Below are positions 30,873-42,928 of a stretch of DNA of 64,000 bases, one piece after another. A model generated the notes under the pieces. That model was not told where the DNA came from, ran no database searches, and saw only the letters and a list, made by a program, of their open reading frames with translations. Position 1 is the stretch's first letter; each line of letters opens with the position of its first letter. The stretch is from the NCBI RefSeq assembly GCF_046630445.1, contig NC_092333.1, forward strand, positions 311,951,001 through 312,015,000. The letters are read 5' to 3'. Origin of the DNA: Rutidosis leptorrhynchoides. Taxonomy: Eukaryota > Streptophyta > Magnoliopsida > Asterales > Asteraceae. Both the position numbers and the translations under genes were made by a program.

Positions 30873-32748
30873 CTAGAGCTTCAGCGCTTTAATGTCAGCG
30901 AATGTCACGCCTTCACGCTGACATAACTCTTCCAAAGCTAGAATGCTCACCTTCTCCACCTCTTTCTTAGCCACTTTTAATGCTTCGCGAGCATCATCCG
31001 TTGAACATATTTCGTCGGATAAGTCTGATGGAAGGGGTTTGGAGAGATCGCCGAGCTTGCATAGTAAGTCATACCACTCGCAGCGAGTGGCAAGTTTGGC
31101 AGCTTGAGAATAAGCTTGAAATTTTTCAGTGACGGGTTTTGAGTCCATCACTTTATCTGCGAACTCGGGAAGATACTTAACAAGTTGAGCGAAATCATGT
31201 TCCGCAGTGTTCGCTCTCCTATTAAGCTGGGCGATTGCTTCCTTCACTTTTCCCAGCTGCGTTTTTAATTTTTCCGCTCTCAAGTACTGAGTGTTGGCCA
31301 CCTTGACAGCATGTTCACGTTCATCTGATAAATCAGTGAACCATTCTATGCTATCCATAGTAAGACAGAGCGAGTTATAGCAATTATATAACCGCTGTCT
31401 TGCAGATTCAGCCAAAGTTAGACTGCGGTACTTTTCCTTTGTTTGCTCAGGAAGAAATTTATGCAGTTTTTGATACAGTCTGTTGGCTTCCTCATCAGCT
31501 ACAGCCTCTTCTTCATCAGCACCCTCTCCTTCTTCCTGATTGGAAGCCTCTGCGTCAGAAGGAAGGGACGGGTCTTGCTCAGGCTCTCCTACCACATCTG
31601 CGGGAGTGCGGCTCCTGATGTTGTAGCGCGGATTGGTTTCAGCGGGAGACTCTGAAATCACAACTGAAATAAGATTAATAAATATCGCTAATTTATGCAT
31701 AATATGCGCATATATGATTAGAAGTCGTAAAATTAAAATTATGCACTTGTCTCTTGTTCTGCAAGAGTATGCAGTCGTTTCTTGCGTGGAGTCGGTGAAC
31801 TCTCCACCATTTTCCTTTTGCCCCGGTCCTCGCCGCCGGCGATGAAAAGCTCGTTGATGATTGGTTCATCAATCAGAATAATATCGCCCTCGCCCTCCTT
31901 CGGGCGGCGAGCAGGGCTGATTCTGCTAACATCAGTGGTCCTCATAACAAGGCCAAGAGGAATCTCTGCGAAAAAACAATGCGAAATGTTATACAAGGCA
32001 AAATGTATACTGTGAAATATGTTATGCGAAAAAAGACAGGTGAAATACCATTCTTGGCTTGATCAACTAAAAGTGCGTCATGGTCGCTCCATGGCCACTG
32101 GATTGATATGTGTCCAATGTACAGCGGTACATTGGAATATGGCCTCACAATGATGCCCGCCTTACTAAAAATATTGAGAACATCGTTCTCAAGATCATCC
32201 AACACCGGCTTCTCATTGACTTCCGAATTAATCTCCTCGCTACACTTCCTCGGAATGTTGCTATCGACATACGCGGTATCGTTAATATAGAAAAACGAAC
32301 CGCGCCAATTGCCGATGGAATATTTAGGAGAAACCATATTGCCCAACTTGCTGCGGAATGAGAACCATCCCATATCATATAAAATTAAGCTGTTAAGAGT
32401 GCGGAACACGGTTAACAACGGCTGCTTGTTGTTGGTGTGGCAATACATTTCGAAAAGCACAATTTTGTTCACCACATTTGGGTGAAGCTGTGCTAACGCA
32501 ACCCTGTAGTGTTCGCATACACTGCGAACAAATTCGGTTAAAGGAAAACGGAGGTTGCCCTGCGAAATGGCAGCCTCATATACCGTAATCATCCCCATAG
32601 GGGGAGTATCGGCTCGGTCCTCATGAAGGGGCACGGTTGGAACAAAATGCCCAAGTGGCGGATACCACTCTCTAAGGGTTTGTAGTTTGGCCTCTGTCAT
32701 ATATGACACAAAATCGCCGGGAGTATGCATCGATGCAGAAGCAGCCAT
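30873..32748 (-). CDS. Tat-2 antisense gene: Transposase_28-like domain plus coiled coil, three exons, 565 aa
   Basis: Read on the minus strand: exon 1 32748-32049, exon 2 31965-31747, exon 3 31651-30873. Introns are 83 and 95 bp with GTATTT...CGCAG and GTGCAT...TTCAG ends. Exon lengths of 700, 219 and 779 sum to 1698, exactly 566 codons with no internal stop. Exon 1 resembles the 'putative gypsy-type transposase' family (PF04195, Transposase_28): FPLTEFVRSVCEHYRVALAQ, KIVLFEMYC, GWFSF. Exon 2 is basic with a KRK/RKKR cluster that could be a nuclear signal. Exon 3 has an acidic stretch then a long helix-rich, probably coiled-coil part. Despite the family name no catalytic residues are evident and function is unknown. 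A second AG 12 bases upstream of exon 3 also keeps the frame. Confidence 0.75.
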
Positions 32749-33218
32749 TAATAATATGCAAGGAAAAATTGAGTATGGAAGTGATGAAATTGAAGGTCGA
32801 ATTGAGAAAATCAAAGGCTGAATTGGCTAATTGTCAATTACGATTGCGGTTGTAAGATTGCAAATTGAATGCGAAATTGGGAAAGGAAAGCGTAAAGTTT
32901 TTGTGCGACGTTGTCTGCTATTTATAATTGGGATTAGGGCGAGCAAGTTGAAAAGGTAATCATTGAATTTTAACGGCTGTAATTACTGTGACGCATAAAA
33001 CGGTAAAAATCTAGCCATTAAAATAAGCTGATTTGACAGAATAGCGAAAGTTACCGTTGTAATTACGCGTTTCGCCTAATTAAAACAACGGTAATAAATG
33101 GACAGTAAAAAATATATAATAAAGTTCGCGAGATATTTTAAGATGCACTTCTTTATTTTTAGAGTTTATCATGATGCATTTGCTTCGCGAAAATGCATCA
33201 TAATAAACTGGGGGGACT
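32749..33218. other. Tat-2 antisense promoter region and polypurine tract
   Basis: Minus-strand TATAAATAG at 32918-32926, about 170 bp before the antisense ATG, is a good TATA candidate. The region ends in aataaactggggggact, the polypurine tract. No ORF. Confidence 0.5.
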
Positions 33219-33602
33219 TGATCATATACATAGCATTGTATATATATATATTTTATTTTCTAAAAAGCTAAGGACAGAATTATGCGGATTATAAGGCACA
33301 GTTATGGAATATTTGCTGAAAATAGGGAGCTTGGCCTCTCATTTATAGGTTGTTGATTCTCTGCCATTTGCCCAAGCCTTTGTAGATTTCACTTGTGACT
33401 TTGCCCAAGGACTTCTTACATTGAGTTAAGGTGAATCATGCTAATCGATAATGAAGACCGGGTCGGGGTGGTTGATCACTTGATAGTTAAAGTGAAAAAC
33501 GATCATCGGGGCCCAAAATAATCATCGAACATCCCATCCTCCATTATAATCTTATTGCACTCAATCCGTAATTAAGCAACATCATTAATTAAGGATTGAT
33601 CA
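33219..33602 (+). repeat. Tat-2 3' LTR with promoter deletion (384 bp)
   Basis: About 108 bp are missing relative to the 5' LTR. The sequence jumps from gctgaaaata to gggagcttgg, losing the region between, including the CCGCGG motifs and most of the tataaata box. Short aaata strings at both edges suggest deletion at microhomology. Confidence 0.9.
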
Positions 33603-33607
33603 TGGAT

Positions 33608-35046
33608 TTTTAACAAAATTTTCTCATGGTTAATTTATTTGTTTCTATCAAATTTTTATTTTTGTCCAATGTTTTCTTCATTATGCCACTTGTTGGATTC
33701 TGATAAATCAAAATCCAAATATGAAATTGAATGAAAAAGGTTATTCTGCGGTGAACGGATACGTATATCGGTGGTTGTAAATAGGATAGTAAATGACTGT
33801 TGAATTAGATTTGAAAAAATGTACAGTGTACTTATTAATGTGAAATCTAAATATTCCTCGGGTATTACCTACCCGTTAAAATATTTTCACCATTAACAGT
33901 TTGTACGAAAGAATTTTTAATTACAATCTTTATGAAAAAATATATATATATATATATACATATATATTTTCTTCAGATGTAATATAGATTTAATGAGTTA
34001 ATATGCTATTAATCTCATTTGGTTTATCGTTAGAACAAGAATATATAATATCTAAAACATTAGAGATTACCTAATCGCCATGTCGAACGAAGATAAATGA
34101 TGTAGAACGTCATGTAGAACGATGATTATACTCGAAGTACAGAATGAGATGTTGAGACATGTGATGTTGAGACTTGGGTTGTTGATGGTACTATTGGTGC
34201 CGGTGATGTTGCTGAAGCTGGTAAGTTTTGCACCATGTTTTCTAAATTAATTACTTGAGCGCGAAGCTCGTTGACTTCTTCTATTATTCCGGGATGATTG
34301 TCGGTCGGAACGAACGGATGAATAAGGTTTAGAATTTTTGATAAAATATAATCGTGGCGAGATACTCTGGAAATGAGTGTGAAAATGGTGTTTCGAATGG
34401 GTTCGCGGGTAAATGCTTCATGTTCATCGCCAAGAGGTAAATTCGACTGGTGGAAGGGATCGCCTTCTTCGCGCCTCCATTGATTGAGTCGATCACGAAC
34501 TCATCATATGAATTGGGGATGGATGATTGGTTGATTCATTCTGGTGACGCTGCTTTCGGAGCTTAGGTGAACGTCCATGTCGGAATAGTCGTCGGAATAA
34601 CTATCGGAATAGCTATCGGAATTCGAGGGACTCGAACTGGTTGAAGGATTCATCTCGTAGGATCAGATGAAGGATTTTCGATAAGAAATAGATTATAGGA
34701 TGTAGATTAGTACCCTGCAATACATAATTTACATATGCATATATAATACTAAAATCCCATAAGTTACTGAGGAATCTACGGAAGTTGTCAAGCAAAGTCT
34801 ACAGTAACAGATACGCTAAGATATGAATTAGCATATACGCTACGATATGAATTTTGTTTATACACTATTCATGCAATCAATGCAATAAGATGTGTCTAGA
34901 CTAAGAATGATAAGCAGGCAATTTCCGACAAAAATGATAAGCAAAACTTTTAACATGCAGACATGGTCGAAGTCCAGACTCAATAATGCATCTAAACAAC
35001 TATCAGTTAGACACACTAATGAAAGACCTGGTTCGCTAAGACCACC
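33608..35046 (-). mobile_element. Family-B interior, 5' part
   Basis: Runs from the Tat-2 insertion to the primer-binding site. 33608-34125 has no ORF and contains a ttacctacccgtt string like the element's own polypurine tract (near 33867-33880). An interrupted sense ORF lies at 34126-34653. The last 390 bp before the primer site are noncoding leader. Confidence 0.55.
34126..34653 (-). pseudogene. Family-B sense ORF: Ser/Asp-rich N-terminus with helical C-terminus
   Basis: Not a recognised family. From the ATG at 34653, 176 codons run in one frame to a stop at 34126, broken only by two adjacent TGA codons near 34505. The first 30 residues repeat S-D-S-Y-S-D-like units. After the stops comes RDRLNQWRREEGDPFHQ, HDYILSKILNLIHPF, then a coiled-coil-like EEVNELRAQVINLENM and a Ser/Thr/Pro tail. 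TGATGA could derive from CGACGA by C-to-T change at methylated CpG. It occupies the first-ORF position after the leader, like the acidic ORF of the Tekay element at 55188-55790. Confidence 0.4.
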
Positions 35047-35058
35047 GCTCTGATACCA
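35047..35058 (-). other. Family-B primer-binding site (initiator tRNA-Met)
   Basis: Minus-strand TGGTATCAGAGC, a perfect 12-base complement of the plant initiator tRNA-Met 3' end, two bases from the LTR. Confidence 0.9.
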
Positions 35059-35060
35059 AC

Positions 35061-35697
35061 TGAAGCGACCCGTCCTAATCCATCCGGACGAAGTCCATAT
35101 CGATTATAAACGATTCACAACAGTTGATTACATCGCGAGGTACTTGACCTCTATATGATACATTTTACAAACATTGCATTCGTTTTTGAAAAGACAATCT
35201 TTCATTACATCGAAAGTTGATGGCAGGCATACCATTTCATGATATATCCAACTATAATTGACTTAATAATAATCTTGATGAACTCAACGACTCGAATGCA
35301 ACGTCTTTTGAAATATGCCATGAATGACTCCAAGTAATATTTCTAGAATGAGCAAATGCACAGCGGAAGATTTCTTTCGTACCTGAGAATAAACATGCTT
35401 TAAAGTGTCAACCAAAAGGTTGGTGAGTTCATTAGTTTAATATAAATAATCATTTCCATTATTTTAATAGACCACAAGATTTTCATTTTCAGTTCTCATA
35501 AATATACGTCCCATGCATAGAGATAAAAATATCATTCATATGGATTGAACACCTGATAACCTAAATTAACAAGATGCATATAAGAATATCCCCTATCATT
35601 CTGGGAAATCCTTCGGACATGATAAAAACAACATCGAAGTACTAAAGCATCCGGTACTTTGGATGAGGTTCGTCGGGCCCATAGATCTATCTTTAGG
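35061..35697 (-). repeat. Family-B 5' LTR, first part (interrupted by Tat-3)
   Basis: Starts tgaagcgacccgtcctaatcc on the plus strand and matches 20639 onwards closely. It stops at tctatctttagg, where Tat-3 begins; the LTR resumes at 59748 with attcgcgtcaattag. Confidence 0.85.
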
Positions 35698-36279
35698 TAA
35701 TGGTTTATCTTATCGTATACACACATAAAAGGCATAATGGTTGCATAAAAATAGCATCAGGAACGCTGGAAACAACAGTTTTGTGGAATTTTCCGTCCAA
35801 CGTTCTCCGCTGTACAGGCTGCTCCGTCATGCGTAAGCCCTGAAGGCCGCCTAGCGTGTAAGCCCTCGCCAGAGAACGGCACTTTCAGCATAAATTTCGG
35901 ACCACGAATAACAGAACGTATCATCATCTGACACGTGTCCCCGAGCAATCTGGTGGATCTAACACTATAAATAGACCCCTTGGGTCGTCATTTTACACAG
36001 TTCAGACATTCTGACAACTTTGAGAGCTGAGACTTCACCTCTCTCTTTCTCTCTCTACTTTCTCTCACTAGAAGTCATCCGGCTAGCACTTATACGCTCT
36101 GCGGACGACATATTGATTAAGCCACCCCACAAGTTCTTACACTTGTGTACCGGATCTGTAGGGATTATTTCCCGAGGGTAAAAATCAATCGGCAACACTC
36201 CGCCCTCCTAAAAGCTAGATCACTTCTGGTCTCTTGTTGACATACTAAGCCTTACCTCATAAGGAAATAGGTGTTAACA
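35698..36279 (+). repeat. Tat-3 5' LTR
   Basis: taatggtttatc...ggtgttaaca; TATA box tataaata at 35966-35973. Not alignable by eye to the Tat-1/2 LTRs, so a different family. Confidence 0.85.
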
Positions 36280-36450
36280 ATGGCACCATCCGTTATTTAG
36301 ACGAATCATCTCACCAATACTGATAAAAACGGCGAGGATAACGAATTCATACCCATAGAAATGGGCATGATACATCCATGGAAAGATGGACAATGAAGGA
36401 AGGCAGAAGTATTTGAAGATTGGGAAGAACAATTAATATCATTTCCTTCT
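36280..36450 (+). other. Tat-3 leader and gag deletion scar
   Basis: tggcaccatccg follows the LTR as a primer-site candidate. Only about 170 bp separate it from protease, with a few short frames ended by stops (TAG near 36298, TGA near 36394). Gag, normally well over 1 kb, is gone. Confidence 0.6.
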
Positions 36451-37576
36451 ATGTGTAACACAAACCCATCTGATGGTCCAATAGTTATAGAAGCGCGAGT
36501 TGCAAATTGCTTAATACGCAACATTTACACTGACACAGGAGCTGGAGCAGACATTATGTATGAACATTGTTTCATACAGCTACCCAAAGATGTACAAGAG
36601 AGAATGAAGGAAACATATGTGCAATTGGAAAGCTTTACAAGTGAGCCATCGTGGGCTGAGGGAAGTATTTTGCTTGAAGTAACCTTGGGCAAGCCACCCC
36701 TAAGACGTACAGCCAACATTGAGTTCTTGGTAGTTAAAGCAAATTCACAGTACAACATAATTTTGGGAAGAACTGCTTTAATGACGTTTGGAGCTGTAAC
36801 GTCAACTATACATGGTGTAATGAAGTTTCCAACACCAGGCGGAGTGGCAACGTTATATGCAGAACGGCAGAAGTCAATTGATTGTGCCCAAGTAACAAAG
36901 GCAGTAATTAAGCCAATCATACACAATGATGGGTCAATTTCACCAAATCTTAAATTTCCAGATCAGAAAATCATAATTGGGCATACGTTGTCCACTGAAT
37001 GTAGAGAAAAATTATACAATACTTTGACAACAAATTTAGACATTTTTGCATGGCAGCCGTCTGATATGACCGGTGTTCCAAGGGAAATTGCAGAGCATAG
37101 GCTAAATGTGAACCCTAATGTACATCCTGTTTGTCAGAAAAAGCGTGGCATGGCGCCAGAAAGAAGCAAGTTCCTTCGTGATGAGGTACGAAGTTTGGTA
37201 GATGCTGGGATCTTGCGAGAGGTCAAATATCAGACATGGGTAGCCAATCCGGTCATGGTTAGGAAGCCGGATAATTCATGGCGGATGTGTGTGGATTTCA
37301 AGGATATCAATAAAGCATGTCCAAAGGACAATTATCCTTTACCTGAAATTGATTGGAAGGTTGAATCATTAGCAGGATATCGATTCAAATGTTTTCTAGA
37401 TGCAGCTAAGGGATATCATCAAATCCCAATGGCTTTAAAGGATGAAGACAAAACAGCTTTTCACACGACGGAAGGCATATTCTGTTATATGAAAATGCCT
37501 TTTGGTTTGAAGAATGCAGGAGCAACATATCAACGACTTATTGATATGGCGTTTGAGGATCAAATTGGGCGAAACT

Positions 37577-40353
37577 TGTGACGACCCGGAAATTTCCGAC
37601 CAAATTAAAACTTAATCTTTATATGTTCCAACACAATAAGCAAAGCCTGTAATGTTGAGTCTCGAAATGTTTGAACTATTTATATAGATTCATTTAACCT
37701 GTGACTATTTTCGACGATTCACGAACAATTGTGTGTAAATAAATATGTAAATATATATACATATATAAATTTAAGAGTGCATATTAAGTTGTATTAATAA
37801 AATATAAAATAATCATTTGAATTGAAAATGTAAAATAATGTACAAGATAATTAAGATTAAAATTTATTTATGATTTAAACGAATTCTTATTTTTATTTAT
37901 TATCATTTTTATGATATTATTTAGTTATTTTATTAGAATTATTATTAATATTATTAGGGTATTTACTATTAATATTTATTAAAAATAAAAATAGGGAATC
38001 CCATTCTGTTAGAAGTAACTATCAATGTTTTTTCTTTTTCTTCACATGAAAATAATTTACGTACTTCATGTCTCCAGTTTGTTACAAGTCTACTTCACAA
38101 ATCAATTGGAAATCAATTTAACTGTTAAATCATGTACCTAATCACTCTATATAAGTTACAAACTGCAATTTGAGTTGAAAACAAAGAAAACCCAGAAAAT
38201 AAGCTCGACACTCTGTACATTCATCTTTTTCACCATATTTTGATTTAGAACAAATTTTCAAAATGTAATAATGCAGTCATGTTAGGAATCGTCTATCTAA
38301 ACTATCTGTAAGTTTTTAATCCTCAATTCTTTCTATTAATTTCTAATTTGAGAGTCAAAGTTTTGGTTTTCAAAGTCAACTAAGTGTTCTTGAATCAAAT
38401 TCGAGTTTGTTTTGATATCTCCAGTTAATTTGATGATCCATAAAGATTATAGGAATGATTTGCAACACAATTCATGTTGTAATCATAACCTATATCACTT
38501 AATCTAAAAATAAATTTTTGAGTTCTTGAGTTCTTCACAGTGATATACACTAACGTGAATTCGAAACAAATTTCAAAAACTAAAAATGTAGAGTTGTTAG
38601 GAATCATTTACTTAAACTTCCTGCAAAATCTCAAGTTCCAATTCTTGATAACGAATTCGAATTTGCGAGTCAAAGTTAAATTGTCAAAAGTCAACTGTTT
38701 TGTTCTTGGAGAAATTAGAGTTTGTTTTGATGTTTTAAGTTCAATTGACGATTTCAATAGTTTTTAGGAATGATTTGAAACATGTTTCATGTTGTAAAGA
38801 TTGTCCAAAACGAACTCAAAATTGAAAACAAATTTTTTTTTTCTTGGCTACTAGCAAGCAGTAGGATTTTTTTGTTTTTTTTTCTCATTTTTTTTATATC
38901 ATGAACACATTTTTATTTTTTGTTTCATGTTTGTTTAGAAGTCCTAAAACCATTTTGATGATTGACTATTAAGAATGAAGTTGTTTGATTGTTTAGATTT
39001 TGGTGAAGAAGATGAAGTGGGTTGAAACATGTAATAGATAAGTATTTGGGTTTGTATTATAAATCAGAAAAACTGAAATGGAGGAATGGTTAAGGGTGTT
39101 GATGAGTGAGCGAGAGGTCTCGGGTTCGAGCCCGGCTTGGTGCAATTTTTTTAAAACTGACTCCTAAGGTAGTTTTATACTTTTAAAAATTATTATTATT
39201 ATTAATATTATTATTATTATCCTTAGGTATTTCTACAATTATTAATTTTACAAAACAAAAGATATATATGTAAATATATTATTACATAAAATATACTAAT
39301 ATTACATAAAATTATGTTTCAACTAATATTATTGATATAACATTAATTAAATATCAAATAAGTATCATAATATATTATAAGAATAATTAATACATAACAA
39401 ATATATAAACTTAATTGATTTATACTATAATGTGTTAATACTTGATATAGGTTCGTGAATCCGAGGCCAACCTTGCATTGTTCAATGTCGTCATATGTAT
39501 TTTTACTACAAAATACAGTATTGTGAGTTTCATTTACCTTTTTACCCTTTATATTTTTGGGCTGAGAATACATGCGCAACTTTTATAACTGTTTTACGAA
39601 ATAGACGCAAGTAATCGAAATTACGTTCTATGGTTGAATGATCGAAACTGAATATGCCCCTTTTTATTAAGTCTGGTAATCTAAGAATTAGGGAACAGAC
39701 ACCCTAATTGACGCGAAATCTAAAGATAGATCTATCGGGTCCAACAAGCCCCATCCAAAGTACCGGATGCTTTAGTACTTCGAAATTTATATCATGTCCG
39801 AAGGAGGATCCCGAAATGATGGGGATATTCTTATATGCATATTGTGAATGTCGGTTACCAGGTGTTCAATCCATATGAATGATATTTTTGTCTCTATGCA
39901 TGGGACGTATGATTATGAGAAATGGAAGTATGAAATCTTGTGGTCTATTAAAATTATGAAATGATTCTTTATGATAAACTAATGAACTCACCAACCTTTT
40001 GGTTGACACTTTAAAGCATGTTTATTCTCAGGTACGAAAGAAATCTTCCGCTGTGCATTTGCTCATATTAGAGATATTACTTGGAGTCATTCATGACATA
40101 TTTCAAAAGATGTTGCATTCGAGTCATTGAGTTCATCAAGATTATTATTAAGTCAATTATATTTGGATATATTATGAAATGCTTTACATGCCTCTCAACT
40201 GTCGATGTAATGAAAGTTTGTCTTTTAAAAACGAATGCAATGTTTGTAAAATTTATCATATAGAGGTCAATTACCTCGCGATGTAATCAACTGTTGTGAA
40301 TCGTTTGTAATCGATATGGACTTCGTCCGGATGGATTAGGACGGGTCTCTACA
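37577..40353 (+). repeat. Family-B solo LTR inserted in Tat-3 reverse transcriptase
   Basis: TGTGACGACCC at the left and GGGTCTCTACA at the right; target duplication aaact at 37572-37576 and 40354-40358. No interior, so it formed by LTR-LTR recombination or arrived as an LTR. At 2777 bp it is shorter than the other family-B LTRs (about 3.6 kb). It splits the codons just before YVDD. Confidence 0.93.
39080..39152 (+). ncRNA. tRNA-like module inside family-B solo LTR (copy 3)
   Basis: gaatggttaaggg resembles a class II tRNA A box; GGTTCGAGCCC at 39123-39133 is a B box; TTTTTTT follows at 39146-39152. LTR-sense. No acceptor stem. Confidence 0.5.
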
Positions 40354-42928
40354 AAACTTAGAAGCTTACGTTGATGACATTGTCATCAAAAGTCATACTG
40401 AAGAAAAGATGTTACGAGATATACAGGAAACTTTTGCATCTCTGCGAAAAATTAACATGAAATTAAATCCCAAGAAGTGCACGTTTGGTGTGGAAGAGGG
40501 AAAATTCTTAGGTCATATTGTCACAGAATGTGGAATTAAAGCTAATCCTAAGAAAATTCAAGCAATTGAAGATATGAAGTCACCAACTAGCAAGAAGGAT
40601 GTTCAACGGTTACATGGATGTCTAGCAGCATTAACAAGATTCTTGTCCAGAGCAGCTGAAAAGTCACTTCCATTCATGAAGGTGTTAAAGGGCTGTCTGA
40701 ATAAAAAAGATTTTATGTGGACGGCGGAAGTCGAAAATGCATTCCAAGAGATCAAGCAGTTTTTAAAAACATTACCTACGTTAACAGCACCAAAAGAGGG
40801 GGAAACCCTAATTTTATACTTAGCTGTCTCAAAGGAAGCAATAAGTTCTGTTCTAATCGCAGAACAGAGCGGCGTGCAAATGCCCATATATTTTGTTAGC
40901 AAGGTGTTGCAGCTTAGTGAAACAAATTATCCACCACTTCACCGAATGGTTTATGCCCTTGTGCATACTGCACGACGTCTACGAAGATATTTTCAAGGTC
41001 ATCCCATCTTAGTGTTGACAGATCAACCATTGAAGCAAATACTCCGGCGCCCAGAATCATCTGGCCGTTTAGCAAAATGGGCCATCGAGTTGGGGGAGTA
41101 TGAAATCAATTTTGCTCCTCGAAATGTAGTTAAAGGGCAAATTTTGGCAGATTTCCTCTTGGAGACAAATGAAAAAGTAGAGTATGACAACAAAATGGCA
41201 CCATCACAGCATGAGTGGGAGTTACACACTGATGGGGCATCCAGTGAAGAGGGAACAGGTGCAGGGCTAGTTTTAACAAGTCCAGACGGTGAAGAATATA
41301 CTTATGCACTGAAATTCTGTTTGTATGCTTCAAACAATGAAGCAGAGTATGAGGTGTTACTCTCCGGCCTCCGCATAGCGGTAGAAATGGGCATAACAAA
41401 TTTACGAGCGTATGTTGATTCTCAAATTGTTGCCCAGCAGGTTAATGGAACATTCGATGCAAGGGTTGCATCCATGAGGCAATATGTAAAGTTGGTGGAA
41501 GCAATTTCAAAGAAATTTGATAACCTTGAAGTCGTGCAAATCCCTCGAAATAAGAACAAAAAAGCTGATGTTTTGAGAAAGTTAGCCACGTTAACATTTG
41601 ATCATTTGCACAAACGAGTGTTGGTTGAAGAACTTAAGGAGAAATCAATACATGGAAAACCAATTATTGCAATAGTTGAAGAAGCTAAGGAAACTTGGAT
41701 GACTCCGTATTTGAGATATTTGCATGACGGATGGTTACCTGTTGATAAGGCGGAAGCAAGAAGAATAAGAGTGACTGCACCAATGTATGAAATAGTTAGT
41801 GGCGTCCTTTATCGAAAATCATACAATGGTCCATTGTTAAGGTGTCTAACCGATGATGAAGCGTTAAAGGTGGTCAAAGAAATGCATGAAGGAGTCTGTT
41901 CGCAACATTCCGGTTTCCGTACTGTGGCATCACGGATAATGCGAGAAGGGTATTTTTGGCCTTCACTTTATCGGGATGTTGCAGAAATCATCAAAACATG
42001 TGAGAATTGTTAGATGCATGGAACAATTCAGTGTCTTCCAAAGTATGACTTGATACCGGTATCATCCGCTTGGCCGTTCTGTAAATGGGCTATTGACATT
42101 GTGGGGCCATTCAATAGGAGCACTGGTAATGCTAAGTTCTTGGTGGTAGCAATCGATTTTTTCACGAAATGGGTTGAAGCAAAGGCTTTAGCAAAAATCA
42201 CAGGAGAAAATGTCAAGAAATTTGTTTGGCATGATATAATATGCCGTTATGGGGTGCCAAATGAAATAGTTAGCGATAACGGCAAGCAATTTGCAGAAAA
42301 TCCATTTCGGAGTTGGTGTGAAGAGCTGGGCATCAAACAAAATTTTACATCTGTTGTTCATCCTCAAGCGAAAGGACAAGTGGAGGTTACCAACAAGGAA
42401 ATTGTTGCTGGCATTAAGGCACGATTAGGTCTAAGTCAAACTGGATGGGTGGATGAATTTCTAAATGTATTGTGGGCACACCGGACGACGCCAAAGCGGA
42501 ACACGGGGGAAACACCTTTCAGTCTGGTGTATGGAACAGAGGCAGTGATACCGGCTGAGATATGTGTGCCAACGCAATGCATTATGGCATTTGATGTTGA
42601 GGTTAATTCTGAGGCGTTAAGAGAGAATCTCAATTTATTGAAGGAAAGAAGGTTGATGGCCGCCATCCGGCAAGCGGATCACAAACATAAAATGGCAAAA
42701 TATTATAACAAGAAAGTGCAGCATGTGCAATTTGAAGTAGGTGATTTAGTGCTACGTGATAATGAAGCAAGCAGGCAAATCAAATTTGGAAAGCTAGCCC
42801 CAAAATGGGAAGGACCTTATAAGGTCACGAAAGTAAATCAGAACGGATCCTACATGCTTGCTGCGCCTTCCGGCGAGCAATATGAAAGAGCTTGGAATGC
42901 AATGAATTTAAAGAAATTTTATGCGTAG

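Larger units (their letters stand above)
26963..33602 (+). mobile_element. Tat-2: pol-less Tat-lineage element with complete ends
   Basis: LTRs at 26963-27454 and 33219-33602, target duplication tggat at 26958-26962 and 33603-33607, primer site at 27457 and polypurine tract just before 33219. It encodes gag and protease in sense and a three-exon gene in antisense. Reverse transcriptase, RNase H and integrase are missing: the protease frame ends at 30152 and the convergent spacer follows. It would need enzymes in trans. LTR divergence is about 2% by eye, apart from one deletion. Confidence 0.9.
36451..42928 (+). pseudogene. Tat-3 pol: protease, RT, dual RNase H, integrase, split by a solo LTR
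   Basis: Segment 1 (36451-37576): protease with TDTGAGADIMYE and ILGRTAL, then RT with VDFKDINKACPKDNYPLPE and MPFGLKNAGATYQRL, cut after IGRN. Segment 2 (from 40359): resumes with LEAYVDD, the RT active site at 40367-40378, then a degenerate first RNase H (RRYFQGHP), a second RNase H (TDGAS, NEAEYE, VDSQIV, KKADVL), integrase zinc finger ending CENC, a TAG at 42011-42013 (probably CAG originally), then the integrase core with AIDIVGPF, VSDNGKQF and VEVTNKE. Apart from the solo LTR and that one stop the frame is open, so this pol died recently. The frame is in register across the insertion once one target duplication is discounted. Confidence 0.92.
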
